Source of the DNA: Chitinophaga sp. H8
Lineage (GTDB): Bacteria; Bacteroidota; Bacteroidia; Chitinophagales; Chitinophagaceae
Direction: 5' to 3'
Assembly: GCF_040567655.1 (NCBI RefSeq)
Contig: NZ_JBEXAC010000003.1
Coordinates: 434,001-498,000 of the forward strand
Length of the DNA: 64,000 nt
Shown here: piece after piece, positions 17,644-27,585 of the stretch
How the letters are laid out: every line of letters starts with the position of its first letter
Numbering within the stretch: position 1 is the first letter of the stretch
Translations under genes and position numbers: made by a program
Notes under the pieces: model-generated
What the model saw: only the letters and a program-made list of their open reading frames with translations
The model's database searches: none
What the model was told of the DNA's origin: nothing

Positions 17644-20600
17644 ATGATCAGAAAAAAATGCTTGTCCGGTCTATACCCCGGAATGGGCTATGCAGCCACG
17701 AATGAAAAATGCCCCCGACGCTCCGGCATATTAATGCGGGCACTCTTGTTTTGCTGGCTAACGCTTTTCTTCGCCAGCGCTCATGCACAAACTGTTACAC
17801 TCAGCGGCAAGGTGGCCGATCAGCAAGGTACTCCCTTACCCGGCGTGAATGTAATGGTGAAAGGGAGCAGCAAAGGTGTACAAACAAATGAGAAAGGTAT
17901 CTACACCATTGCGGTGGATCCTGGAACCAGGCTGGTATTTTCCTTCCTGGGTTACGCTTCACAGGAAATAGGGACCACCGGCGGGCAAAAACTGGATGTG
18001 ACGCTGGAAGAAGAAGGTACTTCCCTGAACCAGGTGGTGGTGGTGGGATACGGAGCCCAGCGGAAAGCGACCCTCACCGGAGCAGTTGCCAGTATAGGTA
18101 ACCGGCAAATCAATACTTCTACAAACAGTAACCTCCAGCAGAACCTGGCTGGTAAACTGGCAGGAGTGAAGATCACTACTAACTCCAGCGAGCCAGGGGC
18201 CTTCCAGTCGCACATTAATATCAGGGGGCTGGGTGCTCCGCTGATTGTGATAGATGGGGTTACGAGTGATATGAATACCTTCAACCGCCTATCAGCTGCT
18301 GATATCGCATCTGTTAGCGTACTGAAAGACGCTTCAGCAGCCGTTTACGGCGTACAAGCAGGAAATGGGGTGGTACTGGTGACTACCCGTAATGGTAATG
18401 CTGATGGCAAAACCCGTATACAATACCAGGGCAGCTATGGCTTAACGCGCCTGGGGAAATACCCGGAGGCAATGAATGCTTACGACTGGGCCCAAATGAT
18501 CAACGAAGTAGCCCGCTCCGAATACGTGCCGCAACCGGAACCATTTTCCAAAGAACAGCTGGAAAAATTCAGAAATACTCCCGGCTTAAACCTGATGGAT
18601 GCCTACATGCGCGATTTTGCACCGCAACAGAACCACCAGCTGAATGTTTCCGGCAACACCGGTAAGAACAACGATGTTACTTATTTTCTTTCCGGCGCAT
18701 TGTTCAACGACCAGGGCAACTACCGTTCCGGCGATCTGAATTATAAACGCTATAACTTCCGCTCCAATATCAGTGCGAAGCTGGCCCATGGCTTGTCAGT
18801 TGACGTAAAGGCGGCGTATATGGCTGATGAAAGAAATACACCGGATCAGGGCGCCTGGAATATGATGAAGCAGATGTGGACCACCAGGCCGGTGAACCCC
18901 ATGACAGGAGAAGTGCTTACATCCCTCTATGCCAACAACAACCCCCTTTACCCGGCGGATCTTGGCGGAGAGTTTAATCCTGTAGTGAACACGGATAAGG
19001 ATAATGGTGGTGGTTATCACAAGTGGAACCAGTACCAGGTGCAAGCACAGGCTGCATTAAACTGGGAAGTGCCTTTTGTTCAGGGTTTGAAGGCTAGGGC
19101 CATGTACAATTACCAGCGTACAAATATGGAGCATAAAGGCCTTAGTCCCATTTACCTGTTGTACACTTTCAATAAGGCGACTGGCGAATACAAAGGGCGT
19201 ATACCTTTCGGTAGCGTGAACAGGATCACCCAGAATCACGACTATACGTCGCAAACCGGTTACCAGGCATCGCTTGACTATGAACGTACTTTTCAACGGC
19301 ATCATGTAAAGGGATTATTCCTGTTCGAACAGATTGTTTCCCAGGCAGAAGGTTTCGCTGCTGCGCGCCAGTTGGTGTTGCCTTCATTGGATAACCTGGC
19401 AGCGGGAGAGGCAGATAAAACACAGGTGATCGGTGCGGGTTATCCTACTGCCTATGCTTCGCAAGGTTTGGTAGGCCGTTTGAATTATGATTTTAGTGAT
19501 AAATATATTGTGGAATTCAGTTTCCGCTATGGTGGCTCGTCCAAGTATGCAGCTGGCAACAGGTGGGGATTATTTCCCTCTGCTGCCCTGGGCTGGCGCA
19601 TTTCTGAAGAAAAGTTCTTCAAAAATACCAGCGCATTGTCTTTTGTGGATAACCTGAAATTCCGTGGGTCTTATGGGGTATTGGGCGATGACCGTGGGGC
19701 TGCGTACCAATGGGCTAGCGGGTATGTTTATCCTGCCGGTGCTTACTATTTCGGTGCTACGAAAGTGAATGGCCTTACCGACCGGGGTGCTGTGAATCCA
19801 CTGTTCACCTGGTACAAAGATAAAATGACGAATATCGGCGTAGATGCTACTTTCTGGAAAGGATTGCTGGGCGGCTCTTTCGATTATTTCCGCCGCGTAC
19901 GTACCGGTTTGCCTGCCAAAAGAGTGCTGACCATTCCCGGTGTTACAGGTGTGGGACTGCCGGATGAAAACCTGAACAGCGATCAGACCGCCGGTTTTGA
20001 TTTTGAAGTGAATCACACGCATCATCTTGGTGCATTACGCTACTCCCTGTCTGGCAACTTTGTGTATAGCGTCAGCAAAACCCTGCATGCCGAAAGAGCA
20101 CCGTCCCGTAGCTCCTATGATAACTGGCGGAGTAACCCTACTAACCGTATGCAGGGCACCTGGTGGACGATGCAGAACGAGGGTTTTATTACACCCGGAA
20201 CAGACATCTTCAGCTTGCCGAATGAAGAAGGTGCCTACCAGAATTCCATGTTCACCCCCGGAGATTATCATCATAAGGACCTGAATGGCGATGGTTATGT
20301 AGATGGAAACGATATCATGCCATCTTCTGATATGGTTGTTACCAGCGCTCCCTTAATACAATATGGGTTTACGGTGGATTTGTCCTGGAAAGGTATTGAT
20401 GTGAACCTGCACTTTATGGGCGCTGGCAAAAAGTACGTGAATTTCATGGAGTTCCTGAAAACGCCTTATGTTTTCGGTGGTGCTGCTGGATCGCTGGCAT
20501 TTCATAACGACCGCTGGCGGCAGGATGAAAACGGCAACTGGATCGAAGGGGCTATGCATCGCTATCGTAGCGGATTTACACCGAATGAGCGGGATGATGA

Positions 20601-20877
20601 CCGGTCCATCCAGAACGCTTCTTACCTGCGTTTGAAAAGTGCGGAGATCGGCTATAACCTGCCTGCCGGGCTTATTAAACGGGTGGGACTGGAGAATGCC
20701 CGCATTTATGTGAACGGCTTCAACCTGCTCACTTTCACGCGACTGAAACACATAGATCCGGAGAATCCCGGCATCACGAATCTTAACTGGGGCAATGGCC
20801 AGGGTGATGATACTACCTGGGGATACATCTATCCTGTAACCCGCAACTATAACCTGGGCCTGAGTATTACTTTCTAA
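17644..20877 (+). CDS. SusC/RagA-family TonB-dependent glycan importer
   Basis: Outer membrane barrel that imports oligosaccharides with energy from TonB; it pairs with the SusD-like lipoprotein encoded next. The product of 1077 residues begins with a signal sequence (LFCWLTLFFASAHAQ), a carboxypeptidase-regulatory-like domain (about 50-130: VTLSGKVADQQGTPLPGVNV), the TonB-box region VVVVGYGAQRKATLTGAV, a plug domain (about 140-250), and a 22-strand barrel ending in Phe. The first ATG gives a long 30-residue lead before the hydrophobic core; ATG 17734 would give a standard signal peptide and may be the real start. No N-terminal STN domain is present, consistent with control by the hybrid regulator rather than a sigma/anti-sigma pair. 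Confidence 0.93.
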   Translation: MIRKKCLSGLYPGMGYAATNEKCPRRSGILMRALLFCWLTLFFASAHAQTVTLSGKVADQQGTPLPGVNVMVKGSSKGVQTNEKGIYTIAVDPGTRLVFSFLGYASQEIGTTGGQKLDVTLEEEGTSLNQVVVVGYGAQRKATLTGAVASIGNRQINTSTNSNLQQNLAGKLAGVKITTNSSEPGAFQSHINIRGLGAPLIVIDGVTSDMNTFNRLSAADIASVSVLKDASAAVYGVQAGNGVVLVTTRNGNADGKTRIQYQGSYGLTRLGKYPEAMNAYDWAQMINEVARSEYVPQPEPFSKEQLEKFRNTPGLNLMDAYMRDFAPQQNHQLNVSGNTGKNNDVTYFLSGALFNDQGNYRSGDLNYKRYNFRSNISAKLAHGLSVDVKAAYMADERNTPDQGAWNMMKQMWTTRPVNPMTGEVLTSLYANNNPLYPADLGGEFNPVVNTDKDNGGGYHKWNQYQVQAQAALNWEVPFVQGLKARAMYNYQRTNMEHKGLSPIYLLYTFNKATGEYKGRIPFGSVNRITQNHDYTSQTGYQASLDYERTFQRHHVKGLFLFEQIVSQAEGFAAARQLVLPSLDNLAAGEADKTQVIGAGYPTAYASQGLVGRLNYDFSDKYIVEFSFRYGGSSKYAAGNRWGLFPSAALGWRISEEKFFKNTSALSFVDNLKFRGSYGVLGDDRGAAYQWASGYVYPAGAYYFGATKVNGLTDRGAVNPLFTWYKDKMTNIGVDATFWKGLLGGSFDYFRRVRTGLPAKRVLTIPGVTGVGLPDENLNSDQTAGFDFEVNHTHHLGALRYSLSGNFVYSVSKTLHAERAPSRSSYDNWRSNPTNRMQGTWWTMQNEGFITPGTDIFSLPNEEGAYQNSMFTPGDYHHKDLNGDGYVDGNDIMPSSDMVVTSAPLIQYGFTVDLSWKGIDVNLHFMGAGKKYVNFMEFLKTPYVFGGAAGSLAFHNDRWRQDENGNWIEGAMHRYRSGFTPNERDDDRSIQNASYLRLKSAEIGYNLPAGLIKRVGLENARIYVNGFNLLTFTRLKHIDPENPGITNLNWGNGQGDDTTWGYIYPVTRNYNLGLSITF

Positions 20878-20889
20878 AAAGAGAACATT

Positions 20890-22695
20890 ATGATCCGCAG
20901 TATAAAAAAACTTTGCCTGCTAAGCATGGCTGTTTTATCAATGGTATCCTGCAGCGATGTGCTGGACCGCACGCCGCCGGATATTGTTACAGAAGAGGAA
21001 GCATTTAAAACATCTGCTGGTGTACAGGCTGCCCTGGCCCGCTTGTACAGCGAAGCGCCGTTTGAAGATTTTATTTTTGGTGGCGGTGCCGCCGATATGG
21101 CGTTTAATGCACGCGAACAGGAAACATTGACTGGTTATGCATTACACGTACCCAATAATGAATATGGTTCACAATACATCAACGGCAATGGTGATATGGG
21201 GGACTCCTGGTTCAATTACAGCGCTATCCGCAACATCAATAAGTTCCTCGCCAACATCGAAAAATATGGGGCTAAATTTGATGAAACACAGGTGAAAGCC
21301 TGGAAAGGTGAGGCGCTGGTATTGCGTGCCTGGGGCTATTATGCGATGGCAAAACGGTATGGCGGCGTACCTTTGGTGGATAAAGTACTGGACTATAATT
21401 CACCGGATGATATTCCCACCTTACAACTACCGCGCAACAGCGAAAAGGAAACCTGGGATTTTGTACTGAAAGACCTGGATGCGGCTATTGAACTGTTGCC
21501 ACCCTCCATAGGCGATGGCCGGGTGAACCGTTATGTTGCGTTTACATTAAAAGCCCGGAGCGCGCTCTACGCCGCCAGCATCGCCAGGTTTAATACGATC
21601 GTGAAAACGGATGAGAAAACAGGTAAACAATTGCAGGGGATACCCGGGCAGGAAGCCACTGCCTATTACACCATTGCATGGAACGCAACGAAAGAAGTGA
21701 TCGGTAAAGGTGGGTATAGTCTTGTGAGAAGTGAAAGTACAGATCCCTTCGTGCAAGCAGAAAGCTATCGCAAGATGTTCCTGAACCCTCAATCCGGTAA
21801 CGAAGATATTTTCGTGAAGTACTATAACTACCCCGATTATACGCATAGCTTTGATATGACGCATGTGCCCTGGGGCCGTTTTAAAGGAGGAAATGCATGT
21901 CCTACAGTAGACCTGCTGGAATTGTATGAGTATCTTGATGGCCGGCCCGGCACTACCAACATTCCGCAGCCTGGCCAGTATTCTGCGGGCTATCCTAACC
22001 GCAGGGATTTTTTCCGTGACCGGGATTATCGTTTAGCCGCTACTGTAATGATGCCGGGAGATGACTTTCAGTCTGTTGACCAGACCGTAACCGATTTAGA
22101 CATCAAGGCCGGAGAAATAAATGCTGCGGGTACGGAGCTGACAGACATCAATTACCGCGGTGCCTGGGGCATGGGAGCGAATGATCAGACCCAGACAGGA
22201 ATGCTCCTGAAAAAATACCTGGACGATACAAAGCTGCACTCACCTGCTGCCGTTGAAAGCTCACAACCCTGGATTGTGATGCGTTATGCCGAAGTGCTGT
22301 TGATCGCTGCGGAAGCAGCCTTAGAGAATAACGACGCTGCTGCGGCGCTGCCATACATCAACAGCATCCGCAACCGGGCCGGCCTTCAGCCATTGACAAC
22401 CGCCAAAGTAACCCGTGAAGAAGTGCGCCGCCAGTGGATCGTGGAGCTCGCTTTTGAGAACCAGAATCTGTGGCAGATGCGCAGGTGGCGCGTTTATACG
22501 CCTAAAATGAGCACCACTTTCAGAGAACGGGGGATCCGCCCATTCCTTGACCAGCCTACCAAACAATGGAAGTTTAAAACATTCTATACCGGAAAGGGAA
22601 AAGTGTATCAACCTATCTATTACTATAACGCTATACCATCCGATGAGATCCGCAAGAACCCGGCGCTGGTGCAGAACATGGGTTACAATAACTAA
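20890..22695 (+). CDS. SusD/RagB-family glycan-binding lipoprotein
   Basis: Surface lipoprotein that caps the SusC barrel and binds incoming glycan. The 601-residue protein has a lipoprotein signal (LSMVSCSDVLDRTPP, lipidated Cys21), the SusD N-terminal domain with four TPR-like helices, and the C-terminal RagB domain with the usual RYAEVLLIAAEAALE, INSIRNRAGL and RRQWIVELAFENQNLWQMRRW motifs. It follows susC by 12 bases. The ligand cannot be predicted from this family. Confidence 0.94.
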   Translation: MIRSIKKLCLLSMAVLSMVSCSDVLDRTPPDIVTEEEAFKTSAGVQAALARLYSEAPFEDFIFGGGAADMAFNAREQETLTGYALHVPNNEYGSQYINGNGDMGDSWFNYSAIRNINKFLANIEKYGAKFDETQVKAWKGEALVLRAWGYYAMAKRYGGVPLVDKVLDYNSPDDIPTLQLPRNSEKETWDFVLKDLDAAIELLPPSIGDGRVNRYVAFTLKARSALYAASIARFNTIVKTDEKTGKQLQGIPGQEATAYYTIAWNATKEVIGKGGYSLVRSESTDPFVQAESYRKMFLNPQSGNEDIFVKYYNYPDYTHSFDMTHVPWGRFKGGNACPTVDLLELYEYLDGRPGTTNIPQPGQYSAGYPNRRDFFRDRDYRLAATVMMPGDDFQSVDQTVTDLDIKAGEINAAGTELTDINYRGAWGMGANDQTQTGMLLKKYLDDTKLHSPAAVESSQPWIVMRYAEVLLIAAEAALENNDAAAALPYINSIRNRAGLQPLTTAKVTREEVRRQWIVELAFENQNLWQMRRWRVYTPKMSTTFRERGIRPFLDQPTKQWKFKTFYTGKGKVYQPIYYYNAIPSDEIRKNPALVQNMGYNN

Positions 22696-22710
22696 TTAAA
22701 TGCTAAAAAG

Positions 22711-23427
22711 ATGAACAGACTGATTTATATTTTTTTCGGTTTAGTATGGATAACCCTGGCGCCGTCCTGCCAGAAAGGAGATAACTATGACGGGCCTAAT
22801 GCCAGCTTCTTTGGCGCACTAACAGATGCAGAAACAGGAGAGCCCTTCCAAAGCGAACAACCGAACGGTTTCCGGCTTAAATGGACAGAGCTGAGCCATG
22901 GCAATAATGTGCAGCCAGATTTTTTCTGGGGGATGCAGGATGGTAAGTTCAACTGGAACTTTGCATTTGGATATGCCGGTGCCAACTATGAAATAGTGCC
23001 GATCGAAGGCGCTTTCGCGGAGCCTGCGCCGCAAACCTTTAAACTGGATGCTGGTGGCCGTGTAGAGATCAATTTCAAGGTAACACCCATTCTGCGGGTA
23101 GCAGCCACGCACCAGCTTGCGGGATCCATGCTGACTGTACAGTATGTGGTAACCCGCCCTGCCAATAGCGGCAACGGTGCTACGGAACTATCACGGGTAC
23201 TGGTATCCGGCAAAACGAAATACCTGGGCCTCGCAAACCAGGGCGGCTTCGAAGAATCGCTGAGCAGTCCTCAACGCGCACTGACAGAAGAGGACCTGGG
23301 AAAGACCATTACCGAAAAGATCACCCTCATACCGGGGAAGAAATATTTTATGCGCGTGGCCGCTAAAGCAGCCAATCCTTCCGGCAGGGTCAATTATTCA
23401 CCGGTAGTGGAGATCAATGTTCCATAA
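22711..23427 (+). CDS. DUF3823-type lipoprotein of the PUL
   Basis: A 238-residue exported protein matching the pattern of DUF3823 proteins, which are found next to SusCD pairs and are thought to bind glycan at the cell surface. A lipoprotein signal (ITLAPSCQKGDNYDGP, Cys20) leads into an N-terminal Ig-like domain that begins FFGALTDAETGEPFQSEQPNGF and a second beta-domain from about residue 130. The stop codon overlaps the first ATG of the hybrid regulator gene (TAATG), which suggests translational coupling. The family assignment is from memory of its layout. Confidence 0.75.
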   Translation: MNRLIYIFFGLVWITLAPSCQKGDNYDGPNASFFGALTDAETGEPFQSEQPNGFRLKWTELSHGNNVQPDFFWGMQDGKFNWNFAFGYAGANYEIVPIEGAFAEPAPQTFKLDAGGRVEINFKVTPILRVAATHQLAGSMLTVQYVVTRPANSGNGATELSRVLVSGKTKYLGLANQGGFEESLSSPQRALTEEDLGKTITEKITLIPGKKYFMRVAAKAANPSGRVNYSPVVEINVP

Positions 23428-26400
23428 TGCTGTTGTATTTTAATAGGATATTACGAAAACATATGCCTATGTACAAATTGCTGATCACTTACTGCTGCCT
23501 GCTCTGCTGCTCCCTGCAGGCACAGCCATCCTTGCCCGCATTGCCGGGGAAGGATAGCTATACCCTCCGGCAGATAGATCACAGGAACGGTTTGTCAAAC
23601 AGCAGCATCATGTGTTTGTATGAGGATAGCGACCATCTCATGTGGATTGCCACCTGGGATGGCCTGAATATGTTTGATGGCTCCATGTGCAAGGTATTTA
23701 ACTATAACAGCAAGGATATCGGGCATAGTATCGGAAATAATGTGATCAGGCAGGTAATGGAAGATAAAGCCGGGAACATCTGGGTGGTGACGATTGAAGG
23801 GGTGTCGCGTTACAGCAAAGCTTCAGGTGATTTTCGTCATTATTTCTATAAAGACAGCTCTTTTAAGAATGTAACGAAGAAAGACTTTCGAATCCTGAAA
23901 AACAGCAAGGGAGATTTGTATTGCTTTTCGAAAAAAGCTGCGCTCGAAAAATATGATTCACTGCATGACCGGTTTACCGGTATAAAGCTGGAAAAGGCTG
24001 GTAACATTGTGCAGAAGCCAATGATAGATAGCAATGACCGGTTATGGATCATGGACAATAACGGGGGGCTGGATGTATACATCCCGGCTGCAACAGGATT
24101 TACCAGGCTAAAGAATTTTGCTTCGTCGCTTGGGTATGTGTATGATTATTTCCTGGTAGAAGGTAAGATATACGTGGTAACGGATCAGCGCAGGCTGTAT
24201 GGTATTAACGACAGATTGGAAGCGGAATACATAACAACGCTGAAAGCGAATGTGCGGCACATGATTGTTTTTAACAAGCTCTTTGTCTTCGCGAATACAC
24301 AGAAGGGATACCAGGTGTACGACCGTAATTTTGATCCCGTCAATACGCTGGATGCCGTGATGGCCCCATTGAAAGAGACAACCATCGATGCCCTTTGTGT
24401 AGCAGGTGGCAAACTCTGGTGCGGAACAGATGGTATCGGTGTGCAATGCATTGCTCCCAGCCACCGGATCTTTTATGAAATGCCGCAGAAGGGTGGCAAT
24501 TTGCCCGGTGATTTCCGGATGGTGCGCGCATTCTGTGAAGTGAATGGTGACCTTTGGGTAGGTACCAAAGCTAACGGGATCATCACCCTGCGCTCCTTCT
24601 TTAAAGACCCCGGAAATCCCGTGATCGGTAAACGGATCACTGCGCCTCAGGAAATTGACAACAATAAGATCTATTCGATTTGTAAAGGACGCGATAGTTT
24701 GCTGTACATCGGTATTGACGGGGAAGGTATCAACCTGTATGATATGGCGCGTAATAAATTCGTGAAGTGGAATGATGTAGAAAAAGGGGGGCAAAGCGCA
24801 GATCTCCGTTTTGTTTTTGCCATACTGCCCGATGCAGATGGTACTATGTGGCTGGGTACAGATGGTGCCGGCCTCGTTAACCTGCGCGTGGGACGTACTG
24901 CGGCCGGCGGATATAAACTGCTGCATTACCGGCAATATCTTTACGATGGTACTGCTGCGGGACCACCTAATGATATTATCTATTCCCTTGCCCATGGCAA
25001 TGATAACCGCCTATGGGTGGGGAGCCGTTACGGGGGATTGAATGTGTTTGATAAAAAGACGGGCGTCTTTAAAACCTTCAAGGCCTTCACCTATGAAGAA
25101 AGTTTGTCACACAACGATGTGCTGGCCTTGTATGAAGACGGCAACGACCGGTTGTGGATCGGTACCAGCTATGGTCTTAACTGGATGAATGAACAGGATT
25201 GGAAACTGGCGGAGCCTGTATTTCACAAAATAAATCGTGATGACGGCCTACCCAGCAACACCATCCACGCTATTACCGGTACGCCGGAAGGGAATGTATG
25301 GGCCAGTACCAACAATGGCCTCGTATATGTTGATCCTTCTTCCAGGTCAGTTCGCCGTTTCCAGGATACAGATGGTTTACAGTGTAACGAATTCTGCGAT
25401 GGTGCAGTCTGGAATGATGATAACGGATGGGTGTTTTTTGGAGGCATCTATGGATTCAATTATTTCCCGGTACAAAACCTGGAAGGTAGTGATGCGCCTT
25501 TCAACTTACTGCTGAAAGAGCTCCGGCTCGCCGGAAAAATGCAGCATGCATTCTTCGTATTAAAACCGGGAGCTGCTTCTGCCAGGGAGCTCAAGGTAAA
25601 GCCGGGGGATAACTATTTTGAGATGAAAGCCAGGATTATCAATTTCTCCGGCGCTGAAAAAGCCGAGTACGCCTGGTTCCTGGAGGGATACGACAAAGTC
25701 TGGCACTATGAAGGTAACAATGGCAACATCAGCTATTACAACATACAACCTGGCACTTATGTACTGAAAATAAAATGGAGTAACGGCGAAGGCAAATGGA
25801 TGGAGGGAGCAGCTTTTACACTGCAGGTGCAACAATACTTCTGGCTGCGCTGGCCCGCATTGCTGGGTTATCTGCTTATTATCGGCATGGCCGGTTACCT
25901 GTTTGCAAGATACCGCCGAAATAAAACGAAGATCCGTCATCAGCTGGAGATGGAAAAACAACTCCGCCTGAAAGACGATCTGTTGCACAAAGAACAACTG
26001 ACTTTCTTTACCAATATCACCCACGAGCTGCAAACACCATTGACGCTCATCAACAGCTCAGTAGACAGGTTCCTGTATAAAGAGCGGCAGCGCACAGAAG
26101 TACGGTCAGACAGTATTCATTTTATTTCAATTGTGCAACAACAGGCCTCCCGCCTCATTTACCTGGTGAACCAGGTGCTCGATTTCAGGAAAGTTGCTGC
26201 AGGTCATCTGGCAACCAGTTACTCTTGTTTTGATATTTCAGGATTACTGTCGGGCATCGCTTTATTGTTTGAACCATTGAGCATCCAGGAGAACCGGCAT
26301 TATCTTGTTGCTGTGGAAGCGGGTATAGAAGGTTACAGCGATAAAGATAAGCTGGAAAAGATCGTGTTCAACCTGTTGTCCAATGCATTCAAACACTCCG

Positions 26401-27575
26401 GATATGCGCACGAAGTTTCCTTTAGCGTGCAACGGCAGATAGCGGCGCAACAGCTGGAGTTGAAGGTTACTAATTCGGGATGCCAGCTTAGTGACTATCA
26501 GTTGCAACGCATCTTTGACGACTATTTTGTGGTAAATGATAAAGCAGGAGAGCAGTACAGTCACGGCATCGGGCTCACCTTTACCCGGCAGCTGATAGAA
26601 TTGCTGGAAGGTACTATCACCGTTAGCCGGGAAGATAGCTGGATCACTTTTACGGTGCAGGTCCCATTGCGCAGTGGCCACCAGCAAGCAGCGGAAACGG
26701 TCAAACCATCTTACCTGCTGCAATCCATCACGGATGGTTCGGTGGGAGATGCAGGATTACCAGTAACGGAGTATAACAAACGCGCATTGATACACACATT
26801 GGAAACAGAAGATCCTGTTGCTGTGCTGATTGTTGATGACGAGCAGGGCATCCGTTATCTGCTCAGGGACATCCTGCAGGAGCACTACATCGTGTATGAA
26901 GCGGAAAACGGGCGGCAGGCGCTGGAGATCTTGTCTGCTAATCTACCGGACCTTGTTATCAGTGATGTAATGATGCCGGAGCTGGATGGTCTTGCATTAT
27001 GCAGAAAGTTAAAAGACAGGCCGGAGACCTGCCATATCCCGGTTATTTTGTTGAGCGCCAAAGGGGCAGTAGATGAGAAAACAGAAGGGTATGACTCTGG
27101 TGCAGATGCCTACATCCCCAAACCTTTCCAGACCCGCTATCTGCTTACCCGTGTACGCAAGTTGCTGGAATACCGGCGGCAGATACGCGAGTTGCTGAAA
27201 CAGCAGGATCCAGGAAGCGCCATCTTTAAGGAAGATATACCGGATGAAGACAGAGTTTTTCTGCAAAGCATGATGAAAGTGATCATTGATCACATGGAAG
27301 ATATTGACCTGGATGCTGCTTTCCTGGAAAAGCAGTTGGCTATGAGTAAGATACAGCTGTATCGTAAACTGAAGTCGCTGGCCAATATGACGCCCGCTGA
27401 ATTTATACGCCACATCCGCATGCAGAAGGCGGTGTACTACCTGGAACATTCGCAGATGACGGTCACAGAAATTGCTTACAAAGTGGGCTTCAATAATCAC
27501 TCTTACTTCTTCAGGGAGTTCAAAAAAAAGTATCAGTGCTCCCCGCGTGAATACAGGACTAAACAACAGATATAG
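23427..27575 (+). CDS. Hybrid two-component system regulator (HTCS) of the PUL
   Basis: A single protein that senses an oligosaccharide in the periplasm and activates PUL genes. Its 1382 residues comprise a signal/anchor sequence, two seven-bladed propellers of Reg_prop repeats (about 45-700, motifs such as LWIATWDGLNMFDG, LWVGSRYGGLNVFD), a Y_Y_Y domain (about 705-800), a transmembrane helix near 805-830, a HisKA domain with phospho-acceptor His866 (NITHELQTPL), an ATPase domain with N-box NLLSNAFKHSG and a G-box ending in HGIGLTFT, a receiver with Asp1180 (ISDVMMPELDG), and a C-terminal AraC-type HTH. The first ATG overlaps the upstream stop; ATG 23463 or 23469 would give a shorter signal peptide. 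It sits in the middle of the operon, which is unusual. Confidence 0.93.
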   Translation: MLLYFNRILRKHMPMYKLLITYCCLLCCSLQAQPSLPALPGKDSYTLRQIDHRNGLSNSSIMCLYEDSDHLMWIATWDGLNMFDGSMCKVFNYNSKDIGHSIGNNVIRQVMEDKAGNIWVVTIEGVSRYSKASGDFRHYFYKDSSFKNVTKKDFRILKNSKGDLYCFSKKAALEKYDSLHDRFTGIKLEKAGNIVQKPMIDSNDRLWIMDNNGGLDVYIPAATGFTRLKNFASSLGYVYDYFLVEGKIYVVTDQRRLYGINDRLEAEYITTLKANVRHMIVFNKLFVFANTQKGYQVYDRNFDPVNTLDAVMAPLKETTIDALCVAGGKLWCGTDGIGVQCIAPSHRIFYEMPQKGGNLPGDFRMVRAFCEVNGDLWVGTKANGIITLRSFFKDPGNPVIGKRITAPQEIDNNKIYSICKGRDSLLYIGIDGEGINLYDMARNKFVKWNDVEKGGQSADLRFVFAILPDADGTMWLGTDGAGLVNLRVGRTAAGGYKLLHYRQYLYDGTAAGPPNDIIYSLAHGNDNRLWVGSRYGGLNVFDKKTGVFKTFKAFTYEESLSHNDVLALYEDGNDRLWIGTSYGLNWMNEQDWKLAEPVFHKINRDDGLPSNTIHAITGTPEGNVWASTNNGLVYVDPSSRSVRRFQDTDGLQCNEFCDGAVWNDDNGWVFFGGIYGFNYFPVQNLEGSDAPFNLLLKELRLAGKMQHAFFVLKPGAASARELKVKPGDNYFEMKARIINFSGAEKAEYAWFLEGYDKVWHYEGNNGNISYYNIQPGTYVLKIKWSNGEGKWMEGAAFTLQVQQYFWLRWPALLGYLLIIGMAGYLFARYRRNKTKIRHQLEMEKQLRLKDDLLHKEQLTFFTNITHELQTPLTLINSSVDRFLYKERQRTEVRSDSIHFISIVQQQASRLIYLVNQVLDFRKVAAGHLATSYSCFDISGLLSGIALLFEPLSIQENRHYLVAVEAGIEGYSDKDKLEKIVFNLLSNAFKHSGYAHEVSFSVQRQIAAQQLELKVTNSGCQLSDYQLQRIFDDYFVVNDKAGEQYSHGIGLTFTRQLIELLEGTITVSREDSWITFTVQVPLRSGHQQAAETVKPSYLLQSITDGSVGDAGLPVTEYNKRALIHTLETEDPVAVLIVDDEQGIRYLLRDILQEHYIVYEAENGRQALEILSANLPDLVISDVMMPELDGLALCRKLKDRPETCHIPVILLSAKGAVDEKTEGYDSGADAYIPKPFQTRYLLTRVRKLLEYRRQIRELLKQQDPGSAIFKEDIPDEDRVFLQSMMKVIIDHMEDIDLDAAFLEKQLAMSKIQLYRKLKSLANMTPAEFIRHIRMQKAVYYLEHSQMTVTEIAYKVGFNNHSYFFREFKKKYQCSPREYRTKQQI

Positions 27576-27585
27576 CAAGAACGAT

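Noticed and set aside
24108..24995. 295-codon minus-strand frame inside the HTCS sensor region
   Set aside because: The plus-strand propeller repeats here are clear. The antisense frame has no start context or motif.
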